DNA from: Dissulfurimicrobium hydrothermale
Lineage (GTDB): Bacteria; Desulfobacterota; Dissulfuribacteria; Dissulfuribacterales; Sh68
Length of the DNA stretch: 64,000 nt
Direction of reading: 5' to 3'
Assembly (NCBI RefSeq): GCF_022026155.1
Contig: NZ_CP085041.1
Location: forward strand, 1,520,306-1,584,305
How positions within the stretch are numbered: position 1 is the stretch's first letter; every line of letters starts with the position of its first letter. Both the position numbers and the translations under genes were made by a program. The notes beneath the pieces are model-generated. The model was not told the DNA's origin. It ran no database searches and saw only the letters and a list, made by a program, of their open reading frames with translations. Positions 1 to 7,981 of the stretch are shown piece by piece.

Positions 1-1
1 A

Positions 2-694
2 GCCATGGCCTCTGCATTGACAGGCAAGCCACTCGCCAAATACTGGATTCACAGCGAACTTGTCCATGCGGATGGAAAGAAGATGTCCCGAAGCCTCAAA
101 AACATAATAACCCTGAGAGACCTGAAGAAGAAGGGATTTTCAGGCAGACAGATAAGGTTCTTTCTCTTGAAGACAAACTATCGCAAACCCCTTATTTTTT
201 CATTTAAAGCGGTGCGTGAAGCGGTCCAGGCATTGAGACGCATAGACAGGTTTACAGCAGGTATAAAGACATTGATCGATCCATCGACTAATATTGAGAA
301 TACCGCTGATTATATAAAAGAAACGGTCAAGGAGATGGAAAATGGCTGGAGCACTGCGTTAAACGACGATCTCAATGTCTCAGGGGCCATCGGTGCGCTT
401 GCCCGTATGATCCGCAAGGTAAATTACTATCAAAAGAACCATGGACTTACAGGTCCTGATGCAACCACTATTTTTAACGCCCTCAAGAAATTGGATGATG
501 TCATGGCATGCCTTGACCTTTCCGGACAAGAAGACCAGCGGCTCGAAAATATCCGTTCCCTTATCGGTCTTCGCGAGGCGGCCAGAAAAAACAAGAATTG
601 GGCCGAGGCGGACAGATTGAGGGATGAGCTCTTGAAGATGGGCGTAGAAGTCATGGATACATGCGATGGTGTAAGATGGCTGAAAAAGGAGTAA
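2..694 (+). CDS. cysS: Cysteinyl-tRNA synthetase, C-terminal part (5' end outside window)
   Basis: Charges tRNA-Cys with cysteine in the cytoplasm. Only the last ~230 residues are in the window. The frame is already open at base 2, and the sequence before the first Met is not a start region, so the gene begins upstream. The visible part opens with the end of the class I catalytic domain: a TGKPLAKYW segment and the signature KMSRS (KMSKS class) about 27 residues in. It continues through the helical anticodon-binding (DALR-type) domain, and the tail has the usual RLRDELLKMGVEVMDT stretch. The last bases overlap the start region of murJ. The KMSRS motif and the C-terminal signature make the call secure; nothing suggests that the gene is broken. 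Confidence 0.95.
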   Translation, partial: AMASALTGKPLAKYWIHSELVHADGKKMSRSLKNIITLRDLKKKGFSGRQIRFFLLKTNYRKPLIFSFKAVREAVQALRRIDRFTAGIKTLIDPSTNIENTADYIKETVKEMENGWSTALNDDLNVSGAIGALARMIRKVNYYQKNHGLTGPDATTIFNALKKLDDVMACLDLSGQEDQRLENIRSLIGLREAARKNKNWAEADRLRDELLKMGVEVMDTCDGVRWLKKE

Positions 695-2277
695 GCGCGG
701 CCTCTCTTGTCCGCTCCGCCGGTCCAGTGACCATCGCGGTGTTCTTGTCAAGGCTCCTCGGACTCGTAAGGGAGCAGGTTATCGCATGGTTGTTTGGGGC
801 TGGTATGGCCACAGATGCATTTGTGGTCGCATTCAGAATACCCAACCTGCTTCGAGACCTATTCGCCGAAGGGGCGTTGAGTTCGGCCTTTGTGACGGTC
901 TTTACGGAATATGAGACAAGGCGCTCGAGAGAAGATGCGGCCCGTCTCGTAAACAATGTATTCACCTGTCTCGTCGTCGTCGTATCGGTGATTATGTTTA
1001 TCGGGATGGCATTCTCAGGCGAACTTGTGCGCCTGCTTGCCCCGGATTTCGTTCTGATCCCTGGAAAGCTTGAACTGACCACCCATCTTGCGGTAATCAT
1101 GTTTCCGTTCCTGCTCCTTGTATCCATAGCCGCCTTGTTTATGGGCATTTTAAATACCAGACGCCACTTTTTCATACCTGCCCTCTCGTCCAGTTTCTTT
1201 AATCTTGGCTCCATCGCCGTCGGTGTTATTTTTGCATACCTCCTCCCAAAATGGGGGATACCTGCCATATTTGGCATGGCAATAGGGACACTTGCTGGTG
1301 GTCTCGCCCAATTGGTAATTCAAATCCCACTGTTTTTGCGGGAAAATTTGAGTATAAGGCCGTTGATAGACCTCAAAGACCCCGGACTTAGACGTATAGC
1401 CCGTCTCATCATCCCGGCCATAGTCGGGCTTTCGGCTGTGCAGATAAATATCTTCGTGAACACAAACTTCGCATCCAGGTGCGCGGAGGGTAGTGTTGCA
1501 TGGTTGAGCTACGCATTCAGACTCATGCAGTTTCCGATAGGCCTCTTCGGAGTGGCATTTTCTATTGTAACCCTGCCCGCGGTCTCGAGGCTTGCCGCAC
1601 TGAGGGACATCGATGCCCTTGGGCACACGCTTGTATCTTCACTTATAATGGCCTTTGCCCTGACGGTACCGGCGGCCATAGGACTCTGGATACTGGCAGG
1701 ACCAATTATAAGGCTTATCTTTGAACACGGGCGATTTACCGCCTTTGACACAATCATGACCGCCGAAGCGCTCAGATACTATGCCATAGGACTCATTGCA
1801 TATTCGGCGGTAAAGATAGTAGTTCCGGTATTCTATGCATTAAACGACACACGCTGGCCTGTGATAGTGAGTTTTACAACAGTCCTGTTGAATATCGTAA
1901 CGATATCCATGACCATCGACCGACTTGCCCACAAGGCGATAGCACTCTCCACCTCGATCACTGTAACCTTGAATTTTATCCTCCTCGCCATGATATTATA
2001 CAAAAAGATGGGGCATTATCCTGTAGGAAGGCTCTTCTCAGGCCTTGGCAGGATATGCCTTGCAGGGGCCGTCATGGGAGTATTGCTTTTATTCATGGAA
2101 TCCTACTACAGGCCCTCAAATAACCCTATTATACTCACCTTTCAGATAACCGGATATGTAGCTGCAGGGACGGCAATATATGCGGTTATGCTCTTTGTTT
2201 TGAGACTGCCGGAATTCAGAGAGGTATCGGCCGCCATACGAAGACGGCTATGTGCAGGCCGCGATTCCTTTTTTTAA
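676..2277 (+). CDS. murJ: Lipid II flippase MurJ (MviN family)
   Basis: Integral inner-membrane MOP-superfamily protein that flips lipid II across the membrane for peptidoglycan synthesis. The product is about 533 residues, the normal family length, with 13-14 hydrophobic segments over its whole length. It has the typical N-terminal motif SRLLGLVREQVIAWLFGAG and the family segment TDAFVVAFRIPNLLRDLFAEGALSSAFV. The ATG at 676 gives the family-like N-terminus; an in-frame ATG at 661 would add five residues. Neither start has a strong ribosome site, and both lie inside the end of cysS, suggesting coupling. The 3' end overlaps the convergent DUF166-like gene by 30 bases. Confidence 0.95.
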   Translation: MAEKGVSAASLVRSAGPVTIAVFLSRLLGLVREQVIAWLFGAGMATDAFVVAFRIPNLLRDLFAEGALSSAFVTVFTEYETRRSREDAARLVNNVFTCLVVVVSVIMFIGMAFSGELVRLLAPDFVLIPGKLELTTHLAVIMFPFLLLVSIAALFMGILNTRRHFFIPALSSSFFNLGSIAVGVIFAYLLPKWGIPAIFGMAIGTLAGGLAQLVIQIPLFLRENLSIRPLIDLKDPGLRRIARLIIPAIVGLSAVQINIFVNTNFASRCAEGSVAWLSYAFRLMQFPIGLFGVAFSIVTLPAVSRLAALRDIDALGHTLVSSLIMAFALTVPAAIGLWILAGPIIRLIFEHGRFTAFDTIMTAEALRYYAIGLIAYSAVKIVVPVFYALNDTRWPVIVSFTTVLLNIVTISMTIDRLAHKAIALSTSITVTLNFILLAMILYKKMGHYPVGRLFSGLGRICLAGAVMGVLLLFMESYYRPSNNPIILTFQITGYVAAGTAIYAVMLFVLRLPEFREVSAAIRRRLCAGRDSFF

Positions 2278-2868
2278 CGCAATTATGTGAACCTCGCCTG
2301 CAAAGTGAAGGGGGCTCTTGCCTGAGACGGGATCAAAGGCCGATGGATTTGCGCAGCAGAGGTATTGGACCTCTCTGCCGACGGCGCTTATGGCTTCCTT
2401 GCTGGTCATGCCTATCAACCTTGAGGTGACCTTCCAAGTTGCACCGCACGGTGCGCCGCGTCTGACCTTAATGCCTTCAATGCGCCCATCTCTCATTTCA
2501 ACATCATATTCGGGGATACCGAACTGCTCGCCGTACGCCCCTGCCGCATACAGTCTTCCAAGGCCGCAACATGTAAAAGGCGCTATGGCGCCCTGAATGT
2601 GCTGCCCGGATGCAATCACCGGTATGCCCTTTTTGTTGCAGAGCCTTACCAGATGTTCAGAAAGATCGGGGTGTTTGAGAAAATCGAGCACCAGGTCCCC
2701 GTCGAAGTCTTCAGTTATGAATTCCTCGGGCTCGTCTATTACCGACGGGAGGTTTGCAGGCAGATCAAAAACCTTTTCTACGATTATATCCCGGCCGAAT
2801 TCACTTATCCCGGCGGTTTTCAACCACCCTGAACCATGTTGTTCAAAAACCACGATCCTAAAGGGCAT
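2248..2868 (-). CDS. DUF166-like conserved protein
   Basis: A 206-residue protein resembling the DUF166 family (Pfam PF02593, as I recall it), best known from methanogenic archaea and some anaerobic bacteria. Visible conserved points are a HPDL motif near residue 67, a CCGLGRL segment near 119, GAPCGATW near 158, a CCANPSAFD segment near 191 and a final SPLHFAGE. Several cysteines (CC pairs and GAPC) could bind metal or act in catalysis. The start overlaps the end of folE2 by 11 bases, so the two genes are almost certainly co-translated. It is the last gene of a five-gene overlapping cluster. Function unknown; the link to a GTP-derived pterin or nucleotide pathway is inferred from its neighbour. 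Family assignment is from memory of motifs. Confidence 0.7.
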   Translation of the reverse strand: MPFRIVVFEQHGSGWLKTAGISEFGRDIIVEKVFDLPANLPSVIDEPEEFITEDFDGDLVLDFLKHPDLSEHLVRLCNKKGIPVIASGQHIQGAIAPFTCCGLGRLYAAGAYGEQFGIPEYDVEMRDGRIEGIKVRRGAPCGATWKVTSRLIGMTSKEAISAVGREVQYLCCANPSAFDPVSGKSPLHFAGEVHIIALKKGIAACT

Positions 2869-3808
2869 GAATTATATCCCCAAGCGTTGTCTTAAGGGTA
2901 CAGCAGACATCGTGGATATGAATGCTCTCGAGACTCCTTGACTCTATCATAACCTCTGTCCTGGCAGGCATTGCCGTCCCAAAGTGTATACCCACCTCCC
3001 TGGCCGTTTGCCGCACTGCATCTTCTGCAAACTGTGGGGCAAGATGCGCCCTCATCACCATCTCGGCCTCATCGGACCTCTTTAAGAGGTCTTGGGTGAC
3101 ATGAAGCGCGGCCTCAAGACACTTAAGAAGGTCTTCGTAGGATGGATCTTCGCCGTATCTCTCAATAAAAAGGCGCGTAAAGGAACGCTGTGAATGGGTT
3201 ATGAGCGGGAATGAGTTGCCCTTCGCGCTAAACAACTCCTCGTTATATACCTGGGTGCATGGACATGCGGTTATATGCGAAACAGAAAGACCTATCGTCT
3301 CCTTGAAATCCAGTTCTGTTTCAAGTCTTGTCACCTCGACCCTTGCCTCTATATCGAGTGCATCAGTGGATATCCTGTTACTTACCGAGGCGATGCGCCG
3401 GACTGGGACCTTCCCTTTAAGGTTTACGTATGCAATCCCACCTCTCTGTCGCTTGATTACCAGCTCTGCAAGTGCCCTTGCATAGAAACAGAGATCATTA
3501 AACGGCCTGCCGCAGAGGGACGAGACCGCCTCTTCCATCCTTGACATGTGTATGCCGCGCGAATCAGCCGGAAGGCTTACCCCGATATTTGCATCAAAGG
3601 GTAATTGCCCGAAGGGAAGACGTACCCAGAGTGTTTTGCCTGAGATACCAACAGATGTAAGCCCTATCCTGAACGAAGGGGCCTCCTCTGGGACATCGTG
3701 GGCATTTGCCAGGACCCTCGAATGTTCTTCGACTGGGATCGTCAAGGCTCTATTAACCCTTGCGCCTTCATGCCCACATACCAGTCCTGTACGCTCTTCC
3801 ATTTCCAA
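2858..3808 (-). CDS. folE2: GTP cyclohydrolase FolE2/MptA type (COG1469)
   Basis: Metal-dependent GTP cyclohydrolase that opens the GTP imidazole ring to make dihydroneopterin triphosphate (bacterial FolE2) or its cyclic phosphate (archaeal MptA). The 316-residue product has HMSR at about residues 87-90, the hallmark ACPCTQVYN at 181-189 with the proposed catalytic Cys, and THSQR at about 204-208. Bacterial family members are usually 260-310 residues; the first ~40 here are extra and overlap the glycosyltransferase gene by 67 bases, so the true start could lie further in, although I find no better start codon. The gene lies between a glycosyltransferase and a DUF166-like gene. In bacteria it supplies folate or queuosine precursors; this operon hints at a special pterin. 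Confidence 0.9.
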   Translation of the reverse strand: MEMEERTGLVCGHEGARVNRALTIPVEEHSRVLANAHDVPEEAPSFRIGLTSVGISGKTLWVRLPFGQLPFDANIGVSLPADSRGIHMSRMEEAVSSLCGRPFNDLCFYARALAELVIKRQRGGIAYVNLKGKVPVRRIASVSNRISTDALDIEARVEVTRLETELDFKETIGLSVSHITACPCTQVYNEELFSAKGNSFPLITHSQRSFTRLFIERYGEDPSYEDLLKCLEAALHVTQDLLKRSDEAEMVMRAHLAPQFAEDAVRQTAREVGIHFGTAMPARTEVMIESRSLESIHIHDVCCTLKTTLGDIIHAL

Positions 3809-4560
3809 GCCTCCTTGGCTGCAAACTCATGCATGCCCTTGAGCCGTAAGATCTCTTCTTGTCCTGCCAGACCAGACGCCATCACTGTCTTTTCGATCTT
3901 GCCTATGAGATTCAGGATATTGTCCGCCACCCCATTGGTATTACAAAGACACCCGCTGTGCAACGTCCTAATGGTTATGATCTCGGACACAAAACCAAAA
4001 GGAAATAGGACCGACAGCCTTAAAAAAAATACCCAGTCCTCACCGAGTACACCGCCTTCAAAACCGCCAGCCTTTTCAAACGCCTCTCTGGTCACACAAA
4101 CCGACGATGGCACCAGGAAACACCACCTCACGAGCTCCCTAAAGACATCCCCTTCTATGGCGCGCCCACGTTCAGGGATAAAAAATTCCCTTTCCGGTCT
4201 TGAAATCATGTCGATATTTTTAGTGATGCCGTACGCCACATTGAGTCCCTTGGCTATAGCCGACATTAACGCCGAGACATGATTCGGGAGCCACTGGTCG
4301 TCGGAATCGAGAAACATCAAAAGTCCGCCGGCTGCAGCCGCTACCCCCATATTCCTGGCAAGACCTGGACCAATGCCACCTGTTTTTATGACCTTGACCT
4401 GTGGAAATCGTTTTTTTACGGCGGAAGGTGTTCCATCAATTGAGCCATCATCAACGACTATCACCTCAGAAACGGCCTTGGTTTGGCAAACTACACTTTC
4501 TATGGCCCTTAAGACCAAATCTTTCCTATCTCTTACAGGTATAATACAGCTAATCTTCAT
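3742..4560 (-). CDS. Family 2 glycosyltransferase (GT-A fold)
   Basis: Cytoplasmic nucleotide-sugar-dependent glycosyltransferase of about 272 residues. The N-terminus MKISCIIPVRDR, the VVDDGS motif at residues 35-40 and the metal-binding LDSDD at about 84-88 define the GT2 fold. A GEDWVFFLRL motif near residue 170 matches the catalytic ED(W/Y) motif. No membrane segments are seen, so it is soluble or peripheral. The ATG at 4560 overlaps the TGA of the PP-loop gene (ATGA), which fixes the start and shows translational coupling. Its presence inside a cluster with GTP cyclohydrolase and a reductase is unusual; it may glycosylate a small molecule such as a pterin, but a cell-surface sugar role cannot be excluded. 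Confidence 0.85.
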   Translation of the reverse strand: MKISCIIPVRDRKDLVLRAIESVVCQTKAVSEVIVVDDGSIDGTPSAVKKRFPQVKVIKTGGIGPGLARNMGVAAAAGGLLMFLDSDDQWLPNHVSALMSAIAKGLNVAYGITKNIDMISRPEREFFIPERGRAIEGDVFRELVRWCFLVPSSVCVTREAFEKAGGFEGGVLGEDWVFFLRLSVLFPFGFVSEIITIRTLHSGCLCNTNGVADNILNLIGKIEKTVMASGLAGQEEILRLKGMHEFAAKEAWKWKSVQDWYVGMKAQGLIEP

Positions 4561-5345
4561 TTCTTTTCGCTTACATCCCGTCCAGGAGGAAAACACATGG
4601 CCGCATCTTTTATGCGACCCTCAAGCCTATATTCAATATAAGATGAAACCATAGGGAACATATCATCGAGATATGCGCCTATCTCCTTTTCTGTGGCACT
4701 GGTCTTTGTCTGGCAAAATAGGCACTTGCGTTCACCCCCACCTGTTGATGGAAGACCGAGGTCCTCAAGAAGGTGCCTGCCGACCGATTCGATATCCAGG
4801 TCTTCATAAAGTGGAAAGGCCGTTCTTATGCCGAATCTCTTTGAAAGATGCGCTGTTTTTTCCATGAAGACATAGGTCTGTTCAGGATAATAACCCTGTT
4901 TTTTCGTATAACCGGCAAGCATGGTAGGCGCCAGATGCTCAACGCAATAGATTATACCCCTGGCGTGCATGGCAAGTTTACAGGCTACACAGACGAGGTT
5001 CTTTCCGCCGTATTTAGGCATCAGGTCTTCATAGACGTCAAGCCACAGACCCTGAAAGAGTCTCCCCATATCAAGCTCTACATATGACGTCTTCGGGACC
5101 TTGTCCGGCTCTGGCGCCTGGGCTGCAAGTATCCGCTTGGCCACTCTCATGCGGTTTTTGGGAAAGGCCGGAAACCGCCCCATGCCGTTCAACATATGCA
5201 AAAGATGGATGCGTCTTGGTCTCGGTATAAGCGGATGCCTACCCGAAAAGGCAAGCGCATAGAGAGAAAGGGAATCGGTGCCGCCTGAATATAGAATAGC
5301 GACATCCTGACACTCAGGAACAGGCATCCAAGTCATAATCGTCAC
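4557..5345 (-). CDS. PP-loop ATPase (adenine nucleotide alpha-hydrolase superfamily)
   Basis: A 262-residue N-type ATP pyrophosphatase. The PP-loop SGGTDS is at residues 20-25, which implies substrate adenylation. Two CxxC pairs (C119/C122 and C208/C211) could hold zinc or an iron-sulfur cluster, as in thiolation or 7-cyano-7-deazaguanine synthase-like enzymes, but the rest does not match QueC, TtcA or ThiI closely enough to name it. The GTG start at 5345 overlaps the TGA of the upstream reductase gene (GTGA), and its own TGA overlaps the glycosyltransferase ATG. The gene is therefore the second in a coupled operon. Substrate unknown; a GTP- or pterin-derived compound is plausible from its FolE2 neighbour. 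Confidence 0.8.
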   Translation of the reverse strand: MTIMTWMPVPECQDVAILYSGGTDSLSLYALAFSGRHPLIPRPRRIHLLHMLNGMGRFPAFPKNRMRVAKRILAAQAPEPDKVPKTSYVELDMGRLFQGLWLDVYEDLMPKYGGKNLVCVACKLAMHARGIIYCVEHLAPTMLAGYTKKQGYYPEQTYVFMEKTAHLSKRFGIRTAFPLYEDLDIESVGRHLLEDLGLPSTGGGERKCLFCQTKTSATEKEIGAYLDDMFPMVSSYIEYRLEGRIKDAAMCFPPGRDVSEKK

Positions 5346-5986
5346 CTCTTTTTTATCTTATATCGCAAAAAGACCTCGCCACTTTCCTCAACCCTGGACT
5401 CAAAGAGTTTCATATCCAAGAAAGGTCTTCCCAAAGGCAACGGGCCGTCGGCAAGACTTGGCGCCCCTTTTTCACCGGAAAGTTTGGGCGTTATAGTCAA
5501 ATGAAGTTCATCCACTATGCCTTCATAAAGCGCACTGTAATTAAGTCCGGCCCCGCCCTCAATCAAAACACCCTCAACCCCGAGCCTTGCCAGGGCAGAG
5601 ACGGCGTCGGCAATTGAAAGCCCAAAAGGGCCTTTATTTATACCGACAACTGTGGCCTTTCTCCCGACCGACAGCCTGAGATCTGGAGCTATTTCCAGCC
5701 CTGTGAATATAATAGGTCTACGCCCGCGACCCTCTAGAAAGAGTCGCTTTCCGTAAACAGGTATTCGCCCTGAACCCGTTATGATGGCACGTATACGATT
5801 CCTCAACGTCACCCCGCCTGGACCAAGCATCTCTGGGTCGCCCAAACGCAGCGTGTTTGCACCAATCAGGCTTGCATCCGTCTCAAGGCGCATTTTCTCA
5901 AGATATTCTCTGTCGAGCGGGCTGCCCGAGACGATCGGCCCTATCCTGCCGCAGGCAGTGGACGCACATATGATTGTTACCTTCAT
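5342..5986 (-). CDS. RibD C-terminal-domain (DHFR-like) reductase
   Basis: A 214-residue stand-alone RibD_C domain, related to the NADPH-dependent reductase half of RibD and to dihydrofolate reductase. Visible features are the N-terminal MKVTIICASTACGRIG strand, a DASLIGANTLRLGDP segment near residue 36, and the cofactor-binding GVEGVLIEGGAGLNYSAL segment near residues 135-152, followed by DELHLTITPKL. There is no deaminase domain, so this is not a full RibD. In this family such proteins reduce diaminouracil intermediates in riboflavin synthesis or, in some lineages, dihydropterins. It leads a cluster with FolE2, so pterin reduction is a reasonable inference. The ATG has an AAAGAGATGG-like ribosome site. 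Confidence 0.85.
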   Translation of the reverse strand: MKVTIICASTACGRIGPIVSGSPLDREYLEKMRLETDASLIGANTLRLGDPEMLGPGGVTLRNRIRAIITGSGRIPVYGKRLFLEGRGRRPIIFTGLEIAPDLRLSVGRKATVVGINKGPFGLSIADAVSALARLGVEGVLIEGGAGLNYSALYEGIVDELHLTITPKLSGEKGAPSLADGPLPLGRPFLDMKLFESRVEESGEVFLRYKIKKR

Positions 5987-6013
5987 GCCATCTCTTTGTC
6001 TTACGGCAGTCTT

Positions 6014-6700
6014 TTAATGAAATCTCTCCAGATATGTCAAAAGCCTTTGGGCCTCCTCTGGCACCTTTGGGATATCTCCATATAATATCTCGCTTGGCAG
6101 ATAAGGATGCAGATAAAAGGCCTGGTTTGCGTCATAGTCATTGTAAATATATACCCCTTGTAAGGATACCCCTGCAAAGAATCCCCTCGCCCTTGAATAT
6201 GAATAGACCTCGGCCTTAAGTGAAGCGTCTGTTGCAGCCTCGAGCTTCCTCCCTACAGGTCCTGCCGCCACTGAGAGATCAACACCCAGCGTCGCATTGT
6301 TGCTCAAAAAGGCCCTTACCCCCCTTTCGTTCATAATAACCATGACAAAGTCGACCGACTCAAGGCCTATCTGCCAACCAAAACTCCCACCACCCATGGT
6401 AAGAAATGTAGGCCCTTTCCATTTGTTAGTCTTTTGATCTCTAACAACCAGGATGCCCTCGCCGTAATTTGCGCCCAGAATAAAACCGCCTTTTATGACA
6501 CCTGGGAAAATGGCTATGCCAGCACAGCTTGACAGAAGATCATGTGGTATACCTTTTTCGGGCGTAGCGTTCAACTCGTAAAGGACCCTGAAGGCGCTAT
6601 CAACCCGCTGATAGACGCCTTGTCCTGCCGATGCCGCCACTGGATACAAGGCATATACAAAAGAAAAAATCAAAGGTAAGTAGCTGGCGTAGCGTTTCAT
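6014..6700 (-). CDS. SYLF (DUF500/Ysc84-like) lipid-binding exported protein
   Basis: A 228-residue protein with an N-terminal signal peptide (basic MKRY, then a hydrophobic stretch ending near AASA at about residues 22-25) and a SYLF/Ysc84 domain over most of the rest. Typical points are CAGIAIFPGVIKGGFILGANYGEGILV, TMGGGSFGWQIGLESVDFVMVIMN, SVAAGPVGR and SRARGFFAGVSLQG. Family members bind phosphoinositides in eukaryotes; the bacterial role, presumably at the periplasmic face of a membrane, is undefined. The start has an AAAAGGACCC ribosome site, and a promoter-like element lies just upstream. The gene ends 27 bases before the RibD_C reductase and may be transcribed with that cluster. Confidence 0.88.
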   Translation of the reverse strand: MKRYASYLPLIFSFVYALYPVAASAGQGVYQRVDSAFRVLYELNATPEKGIPHDLLSSCAGIAIFPGVIKGGFILGANYGEGILVVRDQKTNKWKGPTFLTMGGGSFGWQIGLESVDFVMVIMNERGVRAFLSNNATLGVDLSVAAGPVGRKLEAATDASLKAEVYSYSRARGFFAGVSLQGVYIYNDYDANQAFYLHPYLPSEILYGDIPKVPEEAQRLLTYLERFH

Positions 6701-6742
6701 AATAGGGTCCTTTTGTTTAAATTTGATAATAGCTATTAAAAA

Positions 6743-6771
6743 TTTTTAACAAAAAGCCTGAGAAATTGCAA
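6743..6771 (-). promoter_or_regulatory. Candidate sigma70-type promoter for the SYLF gene
   Basis: On the minus strand TTGCAA (6771-6766) and TAAAAA (6748-6743) are separated by 17 bases, about 40 bases before the SYLF start codon. The surrounding 105-base gap between hemW and this gene is AT-rich. Prediction from sequence only. Confidence 0.4.
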
Positions 6772-6806
6772 TCTCTAGCACGAATCTGCATATAAAAAGA
6801 TAAAAC

Positions 6807-7946
6807 CTAAACCAGTCTGCTCAGAACCAGATTGGCGAGGCGTCTGCCACGTCTTGTAAGAAAGAGCCTTTCCGAATCATGATAAATGAGCCCGTTTTCA
6901 GTAAGTCGATCGATCTCGTCTCCGTAATAGCCAAGGACGTCGCGTCTCCATTCCGTCTGAAGGTCTTTGAAATGGATACCGTCCACAAGCCTCAGACCCA
7001 TAACGACGGACTCACGAAACCTTGCGTCTTCATCTAGGACCTCCCTTGACCTAATTGGTATCTTTCCAGAGAAGACAGCTTCCATGTAACAAAGGACATC
7101 CGCCTCGTTTTTATACCGCGTCGGAGGGAGATATGAAACAGCTGCACAACCAAGCCCCAAGTAGGTCTTATTTTGCCAATAGGTAAGATTATGCCTACAT
7201 TCAAGGCCTGGGCGCGCAAAATTCGATATCTCGTAGTGTTTGTAGCCGACTTCAGACAAAAATCCTTCAGTCATATCTGTTAAGAGCAAAATGGTATCTT
7301 CGTCAGGCAACACCACCCTACCCTGCTCAACCCAGGCCTTGAAATCGGTTCCGTCTTCAACAGCGAGTTCATAACAGGAAATATGTTCCGGCCCAAGCAC
7401 CGCCGCTTTTTCAAGCGTCCTCTGCCACAGGACTGGATTATCGCCCGGCCAGCCATAGATCAGGTCCATGCTTATAACCTGAAAATCTACAGCTCTGGCC
7501 ATTTTAAAGGCATTTATAGCATCTAAAACAGTATGACTCCTCCCCAGGGCCAAAAGTCCTTTCTCTGATAGAGATTGTACGCCGAGGCTCAGGCGATTTA
7601 CACCGGCCGCCCTTACAGTTTCCAGCCATTTAGCGCTGACAGACCCAGGATTAGCCTCTACAGTGACCTCTACGCCAGAGGACAAAGACCATGAAAGACC
7701 TTCAAAGGCCGCCTTGACGACCCTGGCAAGACCGTCAGCCTGAATTGTGGAAGGAGTCCCACCCCCGATATACATGGTATCGAATGTGAGGGCACGAATA
7801 TCATCCCGGACGGCATAGAGATCCAGTTCCTTCAGCAGGGCATTGAGATAACGCCGCTTAATCTCCTCGGGAAACGGCCTGGAGACAAAATCACAATACG
7901 GGCACTTTCGGGCACAGAAAGGGATATGGATATACAAAGCAGCCAT
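6807..7946 (-). CDS. hemW: Radical SAM heme chaperone HemW
   Basis: HemN-like radical SAM protein of 379 residues that is thought to deliver heme to target proteins rather than oxidise coproporphyrinogen. The N-terminal cluster motif is C11-x3-C15-x2-C18 (HIPFCARKCPYCDF), followed by GGGTPS and by EANPGS. The HNLTYW motif in the C-terminal half is characteristic of HemW and separates it from true HemN, which has other active-site residues. The C-terminal HemN_C-type winged domain is present, so the protein is complete. It is transcribed on the minus strand downstream of ptsI (36-base gap), probably as an independent or read-through unit. Confidence 0.92.
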   Translation of the reverse strand: MAALYIHIPFCARKCPYCDFVSRPFPEEIKRRYLNALLKELDLYAVRDDIRALTFDTMYIGGGTPSTIQADGLARVVKAAFEGLSWSLSSGVEVTVEANPGSVSAKWLETVRAAGVNRLSLGVQSLSEKGLLALGRSHTVLDAINAFKMARAVDFQVISMDLIYGWPGDNPVLWQRTLEKAAVLGPEHISCYELAVEDGTDFKAWVEQGRVVLPDEDTILLLTDMTEGFLSEVGYKHYEISNFARPGLECRHNLTYWQNKTYLGLGCAAVSYLPPTRYKNEADVLCYMEAVFSGKIPIRSREVLDEDARFRESVVMGLRLVDGIHFKDLQTEWRRDVLGYYGDEIDRLTENGLIYHDSERLFLTRRGRRLANLVLSRLV

Positions 7947-7981
7947 ATCATAAATAAACAGGATAATAAAAGGTCTTCAAC

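Noticed and set aside
661-675. Upstream ATG for murJ at 661
   Set aside because: The five extra residues do not fit the family N-terminus; start at 676 preferred, though 661 cannot be excluded.
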